A stretch of 64,000 nt of DNA from Nitrospirillum pindoramense (GTDB lineage: Bacteria > Pseudomonadota > Alphaproteobacteria > Azospirillales > Azospirillaceae): NCBI RefSeq assembly GCF_007827955.1, contig NZ_VITR01000005.1, forward strand, positions 248,001 through 312,000, written 5' to 3'. Below the pieces are notes generated by a model. The model saw only the letters and a list, made by a program, of their open reading frames with translations, made no database searches and had not been told where the DNA came from. This document shows positions 27,038 to 36,324 of this stretch, piece after piece; the first letter of the stretch is position 1; each line of letters opens with the position of its first letter. Position numbers and translations under genes: made by a program.

Positions 27038-28021
27038 ATGACGCTCTTTCCCGCCCTGTATCCCGCACTGCCCTGGCTGACCCTGGCCGCCCTGGCGCTG
27101 GAGGCCCTGCTGGGCTATCCCGACGCGCTGTACGCCCGCATCCGCCATCCGGTGGTATGGCTGGGCGCCCTGATCGGCCGGCTGGATCGCGCCTGGAACC
27201 GGACCAGCCGGTCGGCGACGGCGCGCAAGGCGGCCGGCGTGGTGGCCGAGCTGGTGCTGGTGGCGGTGGCGCTGGCCGTCGGCGTCGCGGCGCAGGCCCT
27301 GCTGTCCCGGCTGGGTGGATTTTGGGGCACCTTGGCCACCGGCCTGGCCGCCAGCAGCCTGCTGGCGCAGCGCAGCCTGCACCGCTTCGTCGCCGCCGTG
27401 CCGAACGCCCTGCGCCAGCGCGGGCTGGAGGGTGGGCGGGAGGCGGTGTCCCATATCGTGGGCCGCAACCCCGCCAGCCTGGACGAGGCCGGCGTGGCCC
27501 GCGCCGCGATCGAAAGCCTGGCGGAGAACTTCTCCGACGGGGTGGTGGCGCCGGTCTTCTGGCTGGCGGTGGGGGGGCTGCCGGGCCTGCTGGCCTACAA
27601 GGCCATCAACACCGCCGACAGCATGGTGGGCCACCGCACGCCGAGGCACGAGGCCTATGGCTGGGCCGCCGCCCGGCTGGACGACCTGGTGAACCTGCCC
27701 GCCTCCCGCCTGACCGCCCTGCTGCTGATCCTGGCGGCCTGGACGCGGGGTGGAGCCGGCGCAAAGGCGGCCCTGGCCGCCGTGCGGCGGGACGCGGGGC
27801 GGCACCGTAGCCCCAACGCCGGCTGGCCGGAAGCGGCCATGGCCGGCGCCCTGGGCCTGCGGCTGGCGGGGCCGCGCACCTATGGCGACGTGCGGGTGGA
27901 GGATCATTGGATGGGCGACGGCCGGGCCGACGCCACCGCCGCGGACATCGACGCCGGGCTCAGCCTCTACCGCCGCAGCCTGGCCCTGCTGTGGGGCCTG
28001 GCGCTGGTGTTGGCGCTCTAA
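27038..28021 (+). CDS. cbiB: Adenosylcobinamide-phosphate synthase, membrane protein
   Basis: Joins adenosylcobyric acid with aminopropanol (phosphate), the step that uses the CobD product; called CobD in the aerobic naming. About 327 residues with four or five hydrophobic segments (for example 'LVLVAVALAVGVAAQALL'). Conserved CbiB stretches are 'YPDALYARIRHPVVWLGALI', 'AIESLAENFSDGVVAPVFWL', 'KAINTADSMVGHRTPRHEAY' and 'RDAGRHRSPNAGWPEAAMAG'. Start is the ATG at 27038, 16 bases from the divergent cobD start. It ends five bases before the convergent bluB stop. Confidence 0.93.
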   Translation: MTLFPALYPALPWLTLAALALEALLGYPDALYARIRHPVVWLGALIGRLDRAWNRTSRSATARKAAGVVAELVLVAVALAVGVAAQALLSRLGGFWGTLATGLAASSLLAQRSLHRFVAAVPNALRQRGLEGGREAVSHIVGRNPASLDEAGVARAAIESLAENFSDGVVAPVFWLAVGGLPGLLAYKAINTADSMVGHRTPRHEAYGWAAARLDDLVNLPASRLTALLLILAAWTRGGAGAKAALAAVRRDAGRHRSPNAGWPEAAMAGALGLRLAGPRTYGDVRVEDHWMGDGRADATAADIDAGLSLYRRSLALLWGLALVLAL

Positions 28022-28026
28022 AACCC

Positions 28027-28680
28027 TCATCTTTGGAACAGCACTTCGGATAGCGGGTGCCGGTGTTCCCAGTGGGCGCGTTCCAGTTCAGGCACATCGT
28101 CGGGCTCGGCGGGATAGCCGATGCAGAGGTAGCCCACCAGCCGCCATCCCTCCGGCACCTCCAGCAGACCGTTCATCACCTCTGGCCGCAGGATCGAGAC
28201 CCACCCCAGGCCCACCCCCTCCGTCCGTGCCGCCAGCCACAGGGTCTGGATGGCCGCGACGGCGGAATAGGCCAGGGTCTCCGGCATGGTGCGGCGCCCG
28301 AGGCCCGCGCCCTGTCCCGGGTCCGGGTCGACGAACACCGCCAGGTGGCACGGCGCCTCGCGCAGGCCGGCCAGCTTGAGGCTGGCGTACAGGTGGGCGC
28401 GGTCCTGCGACTGGGCGGCCAGCGCCTCGGCGTTGCAGCGCTCGAACTCTGCCCGCACGGCGTCACGGCGGGCGGGGTCATCCACCCGGACGAAGCGCCA
28501 GGGTTGGCTGAGCCCCACGGACGGGGCCAGACAGGCCAGGTCCAGCAGGCGTTCCAGCAAGCCATCGGGCAGCGGATCGGTGCGGAAGCGCCGCACGTCG
28601 CGCCGCCAAACCAGCAGGTCGCGGAAATGCCCCCGGAAATCGGCATCGAAGTCGGGGCAAGGCTTGTCGGGTGCGTTCAT
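28027..28680 (-). CDS. bluB: 5,6-dimethylbenzimidazole synthase
   Basis: Flavin-destroying, oxygen-dependent enzyme that turns FMNH2 into the lower ligand of cobalamin, so the cell makes true B12 aerobically. 217 residues, nitroreductase fold: '[20 protein letters not shown]', '[20 protein letters not shown]', '[20 protein letters not shown]', then 'LGWVSILRP' and 'LCIGYPAE'. Start is the ATG at 28680, overlapping the cobQ stop by four bases (ATGA). It is the last gene of the cobU-cobO-cobQ-bluB operon. Confidence 0.95.
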   Translation of the reverse strand: MNAPDKPCPDFDADFRGHFRDLLVWRRDVRRFRTDPLPDGLLERLLDLACLAPSVGLSQPWRFVRVDDPARRDAVRAEFERCNAEALAAQSQDRAHLYASLKLAGLREAPCHLAVFVDPDPGQGAGLGRRTMPETLAYSAVAAIQTLWLAARTEGVGLGWVSILRPEVMNGLLEVPEGWRLVGYLCIGYPAEPDDVPELERAHWEHRHPLSEVLFQR

Positions 28681-30167
28681 CGGCTGATGGCCCATAGCGC
28701 GTCGAGATCCAGGTGGCGTTCCGCGGCCTCGGCCAGCTCATCCAACGCCGCCTCCACCGTACCATCATAACTGTCCAGGCCGGGGGCCGCGTTCCGTCGC
28801 CGCAGCCAGGCGGCCCGCTGGTCGTCATGCCCGAACAGGCCGTGGACATAGGTGCCGGCGATGCGCCCGTTCAGGCTGACCGCCCCCTCCGCCACCCGAT
28901 CACCCCCATCAGCATCCAGGTGCAACAGCGGCCGCGCCCGGTCCGGGCCCTCGGTCACGCCCAGGTGCATTTCATAGCCGGTCAGCGCCGCGCCGGTGGC
29001 GACGTCCCGCCCCGTCACGGCGCGCAACGTCTTGGCCGGCGCCAGCACCGTTTCCACCTCCAGGTAGCCCAGGCCGGGGGCGGTGCCCGGCGGCCCCTCG
29101 ATGCCATCGGGGTCGGCCACAATACGGCCCAGCATCTGATAGCCGCCGCACAGGCCCAGCACCCAGCCGCCGCGCCGCACATGGCCGGCCAGGTCGATAT
29201 CCCACCCCTGGGCGCGGAAAAAGGCCAGGTCGGCCAGCGTGGCCTTGGAGCCGGGCAGGATGACGCCGTGGGCGTCGCCCGGCAAGGGCCGGCCGGGCGG
29301 CACCATCTCCACCGTCACCCCCGGTTCCAGCCGCAGGGGGTCGAGGTCGTCGAAGTTGGCGATGCGCGACAGCATGGGAACGGCGATGCGCAACGCCCCG
29401 CCGGACAGCCGCCGGGCCCAGCGCGCAAGGTCCATGCCGTCCTCGGCCGGCAGGCGGGCCGCCGCCGGCTGGTGCGGCATGACGCCGAAGCAGGGCCAGT
29501 GGGTGCGCGCCTCGATCTCCGTCACGCCCTTGTCGAACAGGCGCACGTCCCCCCGGAACTTGTTGATCAGGAAGCCCCGGATCTGGGCACGGTCGTCGGC
29601 ATCCAGGACACGATGGGTGCCCACCAGGCTGGCGATGACGCCGCCGCGATCGATGTCGCCGGCCAGCACCACCGGCACGCCGGCGGCACGGGCGAAGCCC
29701 ATGTTGGCGATGTCGCCGGCGCGCAGGTTGGTTTCAGCGGGGCTGCCCGCCCCCTCCACCACCACCAGGTCGCACTGGCCGCGCAGGCGCTGGAAACTCT
29801 CCAGGACGGCGGGGAGCAGCTCCCCCTTGCGGCGCTGATAGCTGGCGGCGCCGGCAGTGCCGATCACCCGGCCCCGCAGCACCAGTTGCGCGCCCACGTC
29901 CGTCTGGGGCTTCAGCAGCACCGGGTTCATGTCGACCGACGGCGGCACGCCGCAGGCGCGGGCCTGCAGCGCCTGTGCCCGCCCGATCTCCCCCCCGTCC
30001 GGAGTGACGGCGGCGTTGTTGGACATGTTCTGCGGCTTGAAGGGTCGCACGCGCAGGCCGCGCCGGGTGTACGCCCGGGCCAGCGCCGCCACCAGCAGCG
30101 ACTTGCCGACGTCCGAGCCGGTTCCCTGGATCATCAGCGCGCGGGCGCCCGATGCTGCGTCCCCCAT
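28677..30167 (-). CDS. cobQ: Cobyric acid synthase (glutamine-hydrolysing)
   Basis: Amidates four carboxylates of adenosylcobyrinic acid a,c-diamide using glutamine and ATP. 496 residues, the usual length. The N-terminal ATPase domain has the P-loop-like '[20 protein letters not shown]' and '[20 protein letters not shown]'. The C-terminal class I glutaminase-like domain has the nucleophile in '[10 protein letters not shown]', with '[11 protein letters not shown]' and '[11 protein letters not shown]'. The start codon shares one base with the cobO stop (TGATG), and its own end overlaps bluB, so translation is coupled throughout. Confidence 0.96.
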   Translation of the reverse strand: MGDAASGARALMIQGTGSDVGKSLLVAALARAYTRRGLRVRPFKPQNMSNNAAVTPDGGEIGRAQALQARACGVPPSVDMNPVLLKPQTDVGAQLVLRGRVIGTAGAASYQRRKGELLPAVLESFQRLRGQCDLVVVEGAGSPAETNLRAGDIANMGFARAAGVPVVLAGDIDRGGVIASLVGTHRVLDADDRAQIRGFLINKFRGDVRLFDKGVTEIEARTHWPCFGVMPHQPAAARLPAEDGMDLARWARRLSGGALRIAVPMLSRIANFDDLDPLRLEPGVTVEMVPPGRPLPGDAHGVILPGSKATLADLAFFRAQGWDIDLAGHVRRGGWVLGLCGGYQMLGRIVADPDGIEGPPGTAPGLGYLEVETVLAPAKTLRAVTGRDVATGAALTGYEMHLGVTEGPDRARPLLHLDADGGDRVAEGAVSLNGRIAGTYVHGLFGHDDQRAAWLRRRNAAPGLDSYDGTVEAALDELAEAAERHLDLDALWAISR

Positions 30168-30796
30168 CAGAAGTCGATCCCGCGCTGTGCCTTGATGCCG
30201 GCCTGGAAGGGGTGCTTCACGGCCTGGAACTCCGTCACCAGGTCGGCGGCCTCGATGATTTCCGGCTTGGCGTTGCGGCCGGTGAGCAGGACGTGGGTGT
30301 CGGGCAGACGGGCGTTCAACCCCGCGAGAACCTCGGCCACGTCCAGATAGCCATAGCGCAGGACGATGTTGATCTCATCCAGCACCACCAGATGGTACTG
30401 GGGATCGGCCAGCATGCGCCGGCCCAGGTCCCAGGCGCGGGACGCGGCGGCGATGTCGCGCGCCTTGTCCTGGGTGTCCCAGGTGAAGCCCTCCCCCATC
30501 ACATGGTGGTCGATCAGGTCGGCGAAGCGCGCCAGCGCCGCCTGCTCCCCCGTCGCCCAATTGCCCTTCACGAACTGGATGAAGCCAACGCGCAAGCCAT
30601 ACCCGGCGGTGCGGAGCATCATGCCCAGCGCCGCCGTGGTCTTGCCCTTGCCGGGGCCGGTATGGACCATCAGCAGGCCCTTTTCCTGCGTCGCCTGGGC
30701 CACGCGCGCATCCTGCACCGCCTTGCGCTTGACCATCTTCTCGCGATGGCGCGCGGCGTCCTCATCGGATAGGGGCTGTTCAGGCGTCTCGGTCAT
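30167..30796 (-). CDS. cobO: Cob(I)yrinic acid a,c-diamide adenosyltransferase
   Basis: Adds the 5'-deoxyadenosyl group from ATP to cob(I)alamin precursors. 209 residues. The P-loop is GPGKGKTT at 47-54 within '[20 protein letters not shown]'. Other family stretches are '[16 protein letters not shown]', '[18 protein letters not shown]', '[20 protein letters not shown]' and the C-terminal '[12 protein letters not shown]'. GGAGG lies shortly before the ATG at 30796. It is preceded by cobU with a 20-base gap. Confidence 0.96.
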   Translation of the reverse strand: MTETPEQPLSDEDAARHREKMVKRKAVQDARVAQATQEKGLLMVHTGPGKGKTTAALGMMLRTAGYGLRVGFIQFVKGNWATGEQAALARFADLIDHHVMGEGFTWDTQDKARDIAAASRAWDLGRRMLADPQYHLVVLDEINIVLRYGYLDVAEVLAGLNARLPDTHVLLTGRNAKPEIIEAADLVTEFQAVKHPFQAGIKAQRGIDF

Positions 30797-30816
30797 GCTG
30801 TCCTCCCTCTGCGAAC

Positions 30817-31335
30817 TTATTTCACTTTCAGTGGCAGCCCCGCCACCGTCAGAAAGACCTGCGATGCCAGGACCGCCAATCGCTGATGCAGGCGGCCGGC
30901 ATGGTCGCGGAAGGCCCGAGCCAGGGCGTTGTCGGGCACGATGCCCAGGCCCACCTCGTTGCCCACCAGCACGATGGGCCCGGTGCAGGCGGCCAGCGCG
31001 TCCTCCAGCGCCGCGAACGCCGCCGGCACATCGCGGTCGGCCAGCATGACGTTGGTCAGCCATAGGGTCAGGCAATCCACCAGCAGCGGTCCGTGGCCAT
31101 GGCGCGACAGGGCGTCAGCCAGGTCCAGCGGCGCCTCCACCGTCGTCCAACCGGGCGCGCGGTCGGCCCGGTGCTGGCGGATGCGGTCCCGCATCTCATC
31201 ATCCCAGGCCTGGGCGGTGGCGATATAGATCCAGGGACCGGGCAGGCGGGTGACCAGCCCCTCGGCAAAGCGGCTTTTGCCGGAGCGGGCGCCCCCCAGA
31301 ACCAGGGTCACGCCCGGTATGGCCTCGTACTCCAC
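30817..31335 (-). CDS. cobU: Adenosylcobinamide kinase / adenosylcobinamide-phosphate guanylyltransferase
   Basis: Bifunctional nucleotide-loop assembly enzyme (CobP in aerobic naming), 172 residues. The P-loop is GGARSGKS at 14-21, followed by 'WIYIATAQAWDDEMRDRI', 'LLVDCLTLWLTN' and 'IVLVGNEVGLGIVPDNALAR'. The start is taken as GTG at 31335 because GAGGTGG lies a few bases upstream; a TTG at 31356 would lack a ribosome site. It is the first gene of the cobU-cobO-cobQ-bluB operon. Confidence 0.93.
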   Translation of the reverse strand: MEYEAIPGVTLVLGGARSGKSRFAEGLVTRLPGPWIYIATAQAWDDEMRDRIRQHRADRAPGWTTVEAPLDLADALSRHGHGPLLVDCLTLWLTNVMLADRDVPAAFAALEDALAACTGPIVLVGNEVGLGIVPDNALARAFRDHAGRLHQRLAVLASQVFLTVAGLPLKVK

Positions 31336-31681
31336 GTTTCCACCTCTTCCCGCCAAGCGGCACCCACGACCGTCGAGACGGGCAAAAGAGCGCGAACGCG
31401 CGCGTCTGTCGAGTGTTGAAGGAAGACCGGGGCGTTGGCCTGGAGTCGCGGGTCGCGAAACGCCCGGCGCGGACGTTCCCCTCCCCCGGATCGCGATATG
31501 GGCCCGTCAAGGCGCCGATCACCGCAACCTTACGGCGACCCGCCGCCACCCAGCATGGCGAGGAATTGCGACATTTTATCACAAATATGTAAGCGGCCGG
31601 GTTTGGCCTTGAACTTGGGCGCTAAGGTGGTACCTGTTAGGCCATACTGCCTATTACCTATGAAATAGGTCTAGCCTGACC
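31336..31681. other. Divergent intergenic region, 346 bases, cobU / GT87 gene
   Basis: Leader of the cob operon on the minus strand and of the GT87 gene on the plus strand. A minus-strand patch near 31573 (GTGATAAAATG) could be a -10 region, leaving a cob leader of over 200 bases. The leader is GC-rich with stems, but I could not find a convincing B12 box or other conserved cobalamin riboswitch blocks. Near the plus-strand start are an inverted repeat TAGGC-6-GCCTA (31638-31653) and ACCTAT-3-ATAGGT (31656-31670). Confidence 0.5.
31638..31670 (+). promoter_or_regulatory. Two small inverted repeats just before the GT87 gene
   Basis: TAGGC at 31638-31642 pairs with GCCTA at 31649-31653, and ACCTAT at 31656-31661 pairs with ATAGGT at 31665-31670, the latter ending 11 bases before the ATG. 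They may be operators or leader hairpins; there is no proof of function. Confidence 0.3.
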
Positions 31682-32866
31682 ATGTCCCGCCCGCCCGCTT
31701 CCCCCCTTGCCCGCCCGCTGGCGATTGGCCTCGCCTTGTGGGCCATCGCCCTGGTGGCGATCGAAGCGCAGGTCATAAGCGGACGCTTCGTTTCGGAATT
31801 CCACATCTATGCCGAGGCCACCTGGGCCTGGTGGCGCGGGGCGGAAATTTACGAGGACGGCATCAACGGCTTCCTCTACCTGCCGTCCAGCGCCGTCCTG
31901 TTCACGCCCTGGGCCTACCTGCCGCCACTGCTGGGCGACGCGCTGTGGCGGCTGAGCCTGCTGGCCGCCTGTTGGTGGGGCGTCGCGCGGCTGTGTCGCC
32001 TGCTGGCGCCGGCGGATTGGCAGCGGGTGTTCGGTGTCGCGCTGCTGGCCGCGCTGCCCATCGGGGTGGTCGACCTGCGCGGCGCCCAGACGGAATTCCT
32101 GATGTTGGGCCTGATGCTGGGGGGGCTGGCCGATATCGCTGAAGGCCGTTGGCGCCGCGCCGCCTTCCTGCTGGTGCTGGCCGGCGCCTTCAAGCCCCAG
32201 GCCCTGGCGTTGGTCCTGCTGGCCTTCGCCCTGTGGCCGGCGCTGCGCCTTCATCTGGCGCTATGGCTGGCGGCGGCGCTGGTTCTGTCGCTGGTGCACT
32301 GGAACCCCGGGTACGCCCTGGGCGAATATGGCCAACTGGTGCGCAAGACCATGAGCAGCGCCAACCCCGGCGGCGGCGTCTGGCATGATTTCGCCAACGG
32401 CCTGGCCACCCTGGGCCTGCCGCTGGACCTGACCGTGCAGACCGCCATCCGCGCCCTGGCCGGTGTGGCCGTCCTGGTGCTGGCGCGCGGTACGGTCAGC
32501 CGCCTGCCCGCGCCGCGCGCCGGTGCCACGGTGGCGGCCCTGATCGTGACGTATCTGCTGCTGTTCAATCCCCGCACCGTGCTGGGCCATTTCGGCGACA
32601 TGGCGCTGGTCGCCGGGGCCTTCGCCGGTTGGGAATTCCATATCCGGCGCAACCGCGCCCTGGGCTGGATGCTGGTACTGCTGTGCTTCGCCCTGACCAC
32701 CCATGTGTGGACGCGGGACCTGCACCTGGCCACGACCACCTGGTTCAAGCCGCTGCTGGCCTGCGGATTTGGTTTGTATGTGGTTGTCCGCTGGGTGCCG
32801 TCGCTGACCGACCTGACGCCCACCGACAGCGATACCGCTGGGGAGACACTGGCGCCCCAAAGCTGA
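31682..32866 (+). CDS. Membrane glycosyltransferase-like protein, GT87 / DUF2029 family
   Basis: Polytopic inner-membrane protein of 394 residues with about nine hydrophobic helices, for example 'PLAIGLALWAIALVAI', 'FGVALLAALPIGVV' and 'LHLALWLAAALVLSLVHW'. The N-terminal periplasmic loop has 'FHIYAEATWAWWRGAEIYED' and 'FLYLPSSAVLFTPWAYLP', the F-x-Y-P-P-like pattern of polyprenyl-phosphate-mannose-dependent GT87 enzymes. 'AGAFKPQALALVLLAFAL' and 'LLFNPRTVLGHFGDMAL' are also typical. The acceptor is unknown and there are no glycan genes next to it. It is divergent from the cob operon. Confidence 0.75.
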   Translation: MSRPPASPLARPLAIGLALWAIALVAIEAQVISGRFVSEFHIYAEATWAWWRGAEIYEDGINGFLYLPSSAVLFTPWAYLPPLLGDALWRLSLLAACWWGVARLCRLLAPADWQRVFGVALLAALPIGVVDLRGAQTEFLMLGLMLGGLADIAEGRWRRAAFLLVLAGAFKPQALALVLLAFALWPALRLHLALWLAAALVLSLVHWNPGYALGEYGQLVRKTMSSANPGGGVWHDFANGLATLGLPLDLTVQTAIRALAGVAVLVLARGTVSRLPAPRAGATVAALIVTYLLLFNPRTVLGHFGDMALVAGAFAGWEFHIRRNRALGWMLVLLCFALTTHVWTRDLHLATTTWFKPLLACGFGLYVVVRWVPSLTDLTPTDSDTAGETLAPQS

Positions 32867-32939
32867 CCCGCCGTACACCCTCTTCCGAAAAATTGCAGTG
32901 ACGCCGGCCACAGTGGGCATGGGAGAGTGGCAATTTTTA

Positions 32940-32951
32940 TAGGCATGCCTA
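32940..32951 (+). promoter_or_regulatory. Palindrome TAGGCATGCCTA upstream of efflux operon 2
   Basis: A perfect 12-base palindrome in an AT-rich patch containing TTTTTATAGG, 145 bases before the permease start. It could be an operator overlapping a -10 box (TATAGG at 32938-32943). Related TAGGC...GCCTA repeats stand at 31638 and 37909. Confidence 0.4.
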
Positions 32952-33095
32952 AATTCGAACCGCTGCGTATCGAAGTAGGTTCCCCTGATCCTTTAAGCGC
33001 GTTAATTATTCCGGGCTGTGCCGGGCGGGGGGCGACCCCGGCCCCTGGGCGTGGCGTTGCACTTTTTCGCATCGCGTTGCCGGAGCCCCCTCCCC

Positions 33096-36000
33096 ATGTG
33101 GATTGTCGCCTACGCCCTGAGGCGCCCCTACAGTTTCGCCGTGCTGGCCGGCCTGATCACGCTGCTGGGCGTGCTGAGCCTGTTCAAGATGCCCACGGAC
33201 ATCTTCCCGGAGGTGGAAATCCCCACGGTCACCGTGGTGTGGAGCTATTCGGGCCTGGACGCGCAGGAGATGACCGGCAAGATCACCGCCTTTGGTGAAC
33301 TGGCCATCATCAACACCGCCGACAACGTGGCGGAGGTGGAATCCGAAACCTCCAACGGCGTGGGCATCATCCGCACCACGTTCCAGCCGGGCGTGAACAT
33401 CGACCTGGCCATCTCCCAGATCTCGGCCATCTCGCAGACCATCCTGAAGCGCATGCCGACCGGCACGCAGCCGCCGCTGATCGTGCAGTACAGCCGCTCT
33501 TCCGTGCCCATCCTGCAGCTGGCGCTGTCCTCCGACACCATGTCGGAGGCGCAGTTGTACGATTATGGCCGCATCACCATCCGGTCGCAGATCAGCGACA
33601 TCCCCGGCCTGCGCCTGCCGCTGCCCTATGGCGGCAACGCGCGCCAGATCATGGTCGACATCAACCCGGACAAGCTGCGCAGCTATGGTCTGACACCCAA
33701 CGACGTCAACAAGGCCATCTCCGCCCAGAACCTGAACCTGCCCTCCGGCACCGCCAAGATCGGGGACACCGAGTACCAGGTGGGCCTGAACAGCTCGCCC
33801 ATCGCCGTCGACACCTTCAACGACATCCCCCTGCGTGACGTGAACGGCCGCACGGTGTTCATGCGCGACGTGGCCAACGTGCGCGACGGCGCCGCCGTAC
33901 AGACCAACGTGGTGCACGCCGACGGCCAGCCCGCCGTGCTGCTGACCATCATGAAGCTGGGCGGCGCCAGCACCCTGGCCGTGGTGGACGAGGTCATGCG
34001 CCGCCTGCCGGACATCCGCAAGGCGGCCCCGGCCGGCATGCGCATCGAACCCCTGTTCGACCAGACCACCTTCATCAAGCACGCCATGGAGGGCATCCAG
34101 CACGAGGGCCTGATCGTGGGCGCGCTGGTGGCCATCCTGATCCTGCTGTTCCTGGGTGGCTGGCGCAGCACGGCCATCGTTCTGACATCCATCCCGCTAT
34201 CCATCCTGACGGCGGTGACCGTGCTGTCGATGGCGGGCCACACCCTGAACGTCATGACCCTGGGCGGCCTGGCGCTGGCCATCGGCATCCTGGTGGACGA
34301 CGGCACCGTGGCCATCGAGAACATCCACCGCCACATCAGCATGGGCAAGCCCCTGCGCCAGGCCATCCTGGAAGGCTCGGACGAGGTGGCCTTCCCGGCG
34401 CTGGTGTCCACGCTGTGCATCTGCATCGTGTTCGTGCCCATCTTCTTCCTGCACGGCATCGCCAAGTACCTGTTCTCGCCACTGGCGTTGGCGGTCATCT
34501 CCTCGATGCTGATGAGCTACGTGCTGTCGCGGACCCTGGTGCCCGCCATGGCCGCCTGGATGCTGCCGGCGGAACTGCGCGGCCACGGCCATGGCGAGGA
34601 GGATCATCAGGGCCCCGCGCGGCCCGCCACGGGCGTCGCGGGCGCCTGGTCCCGCTTCCATGCCGGGTTCGAGCGCGGCTTCGAACATTTGCGCCAGCGC
34701 TATCTGCGGGTGCTGGGCGGCGGCCTGTCGCGGCCCTGGGCGGTAACCGGTTTCGCCGTGGTCCTGCTGGCCTGCGCCGGCGCCACCATCCCCTTCGTCG
34801 GCATGAACTTCTTCCCCGAGGTCGACGCGGGGCAGTTCCGCCTGCACGTCCGCACCCCCGCCGGCACCCGGCTGGAGGAGGCGTCACGCCAGTTCGGCGC
34901 CATCGAGCGGGAGATCCGCAAGATCATCCCGCCCGAGGAGCTGGGCCTGATTATCGACAACATCGGCCTGCCCGACCCCGTGAACCTGGGCCTGACCGAC
35001 AGCGTCACCGTCAGTTCCGCCGACGGCGAAATCCTGGGCGCCCTGACCGACAAGCGGTCGCGTCCCACCCATGAGTATGTCGAGCAGATCCGCGCCATGG
35101 TGGCCAAGGATTTCCCCGGCGTGGAGATCTTCCAGAAGCCGGGTGACATCACCAGCCAGATCCTGAACGGCGCCGTCCCCACCCCCATCGACATCCGCAT
35201 CATCGGCACGGCGCGCGCACCCAACGCCCTGATCGCGGACGATTTGCGCCAACGCCTCAAGAACATCCCCGGCCTGGTGGATGTGACCCTGCGGCAGGTT
35301 ACCGCCACCCCCGGCTATCGCATCGAGGTGGACCGCGCCCGGGCCGCCGAACTGGGCCTGACCCAGAACGACGTGGCGCAGGAGGTGCTGGTGTCGCTGG
35401 CGTCCTCGGGCGTGGTCAATCCCAGCTATTGGATGGACGTCAATTCGCTGGTGATCTACCCGGTGGTGGTGCAGTCGCCCCAGCGCCTGATCAGCTCGCC
35501 GGAAGACCTGCTGAACACCCCCATCCACTCCACCCGCCTGTCGACCCCGGTTCTGCTGCGCAACGTGGCCAAGCTGGTGCCGACCAAGGTGGCCGCGGAC
35601 ATTAGCCGCACCTCCTTCTCGCCGCGCTATGACGTCATCGCCAACGTCTCGGGCCGGGACCTGGGGTCCGTCGGCCGCGACATCACGGCCGCCATTGACG
35701 CCGTGCGTCCCCAGTTGAAGCCCGGCAACCGCATCGAGATGGGCGGCCAGATCAAGACCATGCAGCAGGCCTACGGCGACATCGCCACCGGCATGGCCCT
35801 GGCCGTGGTGTTCGTCTACATGCTGATGGTGGTGAACTTCCAGTCCTGGCTGGACCCGCTGATCGTGCTGGGGGCCACCCCGGCCGCCATCCTGGGCGGC
35901 GCCGTCATGCTGCTGCTGACCGGCACCACCTTCAGCGAGCCCGCGCTGATGGGCATGATCATGGTCATCGGCGTCGCCACCGCCAACAGCGTGCTGATGG

Positions 36001-36311
36001 TGTCCTTCGCCAATCAGCGGCGTGAGCAGGGACTGACACCCGTCGACGCCATGGCGGAGGCCGGCGGCGCCCGCCTGCGCCCCGTCATGATGACGGCGCT
36101 GGCCATGGTGCTGGGCATGATCCCCATGGCCCTGGCGCTGAGCGAAGGTGGGGAGCAGAACGCCCCCCTGGCCCGCGCGGTGATGGGCGGCCTGCTGTTC
36201 TCCACGCCCATGACGCTGCTGGCGGTTCCAGCATTGTATGTCCTGCTGCACCGCCGTCGCCACGCCGTGGTCGCCGCCCACCCCGTTCCCGCCGGCTCGG
36301 CCGCCGAGTGA
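33096..36311 (+). CDS. RND efflux permease with altered proton-relay site
   Basis: Inner-membrane pump of about 1071 residues. Start is the ATG at 33096 (MWIVAYALRRPYSFAVLAGL), where the first helix begins. Helix 4 keeps Asp401-Asp402 in 'GILVDDGTVAIENIHRHI'. In helix 10 the AcrB-type lysine is replaced: the aligned block reads 'VIGVATANSVLMVSFANQ', with Ala963 (codon 35982-35984) in the lysine position. A histidine- and glutamate-rich insert ('RGHGHGEEDHQGPARP', near 505-520) lies in the central cytoplasmic region. It precedes its adaptor gene, the reverse of the other two pumps here. It belongs to a divergent RND branch; substrate and coupling are unknown. Confidence 0.9.
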   Translation: MWIVAYALRRPYSFAVLAGLITLLGVLSLFKMPTDIFPEVEIPTVTVVWSYSGLDAQEMTGKITAFGELAIINTADNVAEVESETSNGVGIIRTTFQPGVNIDLAISQISAISQTILKRMPTGTQPPLIVQYSRSSVPILQLALSSDTMSEAQLYDYGRITIRSQISDIPGLRLPLPYGGNARQIMVDINPDKLRSYGLTPNDVNKAISAQNLNLPSGTAKIGDTEYQVGLNSSPIAVDTFNDIPLRDVNGRTVFMRDVANVRDGAAVQTNVVHADGQPAVLLTIMKLGGASTLAVVDEVMRRLPDIRKAAPAGMRIEPLFDQTTFIKHAMEGIQHEGLIVGALVAILILLFLGGWRSTAIVLTSIPLSILTAVTVLSMAGHTLNVMTLGGLALAIGILVDDGTVAIENIHRHISMGKPLRQAILEGSDEVAFPALVSTLCICIVFVPIFFLHGIAKYLFSPLALAVISSMLMSYVLSRTLVPAMAAWMLPAELRGHGHGEEDHQGPARPATGVAGAWSRFHAGFERGFEHLRQRYLRVLGGGLSRPWAVTGFAVVLLACAGATIPFVGMNFFPEVDAGQFRLHVRTPAGTRLEEASRQFGAIEREIRKIIPPEELGLIIDNIGLPDPVNLGLTDSVTVSSADGEILGALTDKRSRPTHEYVEQIRAMVAKDFPGVEIFQKPGDITSQILNGAVPTPIDIRIIGTARAPNALIADDLRQRLKNIPGLVDVTLRQVTATPGYRIEVDRARAAELGLTQNDVAQEVLVSLASSGVVNPSYWMDVNSLVIYPVVVQSPQRLISSPEDLLNTPIHSTRLSTPVLLRNVAKLVPTKVAADISRTSFSPRYDVIANVSGRDLGSVGRDITAAIDAVRPQLKPGNRIEMGGQIKTMQQAYGDIATGMALAVVFVYMLMVVNFQSWLDPLIVLGATPAAILGGAVMLLLTGTTFSEPALMGMIMVIGVATANSVLMVSFANQRREQGLTPVDAMAEAGGARLRPVMMTALAMVLGMIPMALALSEGGEQNAPLARAVMGGLLFSTPMTLLAVPALYVLLHRRRHAVVAAHPVPAGSAAE

Positions 36312-36324
36312 TTTTAGGAGTCTG

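Noticed and set aside
26119-27810. 563-codon plus-strand frame over cobD and cbiB
   Set aside because: It runs antisense to cobD and then out of frame over cbiB; its translation is Gly/Arg/Pro-rich without any domain.
31430-31620. Canonical cobalamin riboswitch before cobU
   Set aside because: I could not find the conserved B12 box, the GCCACTG block or the usual loop pairs in order. Only a loose resemblance exists, so I did not annotate it.
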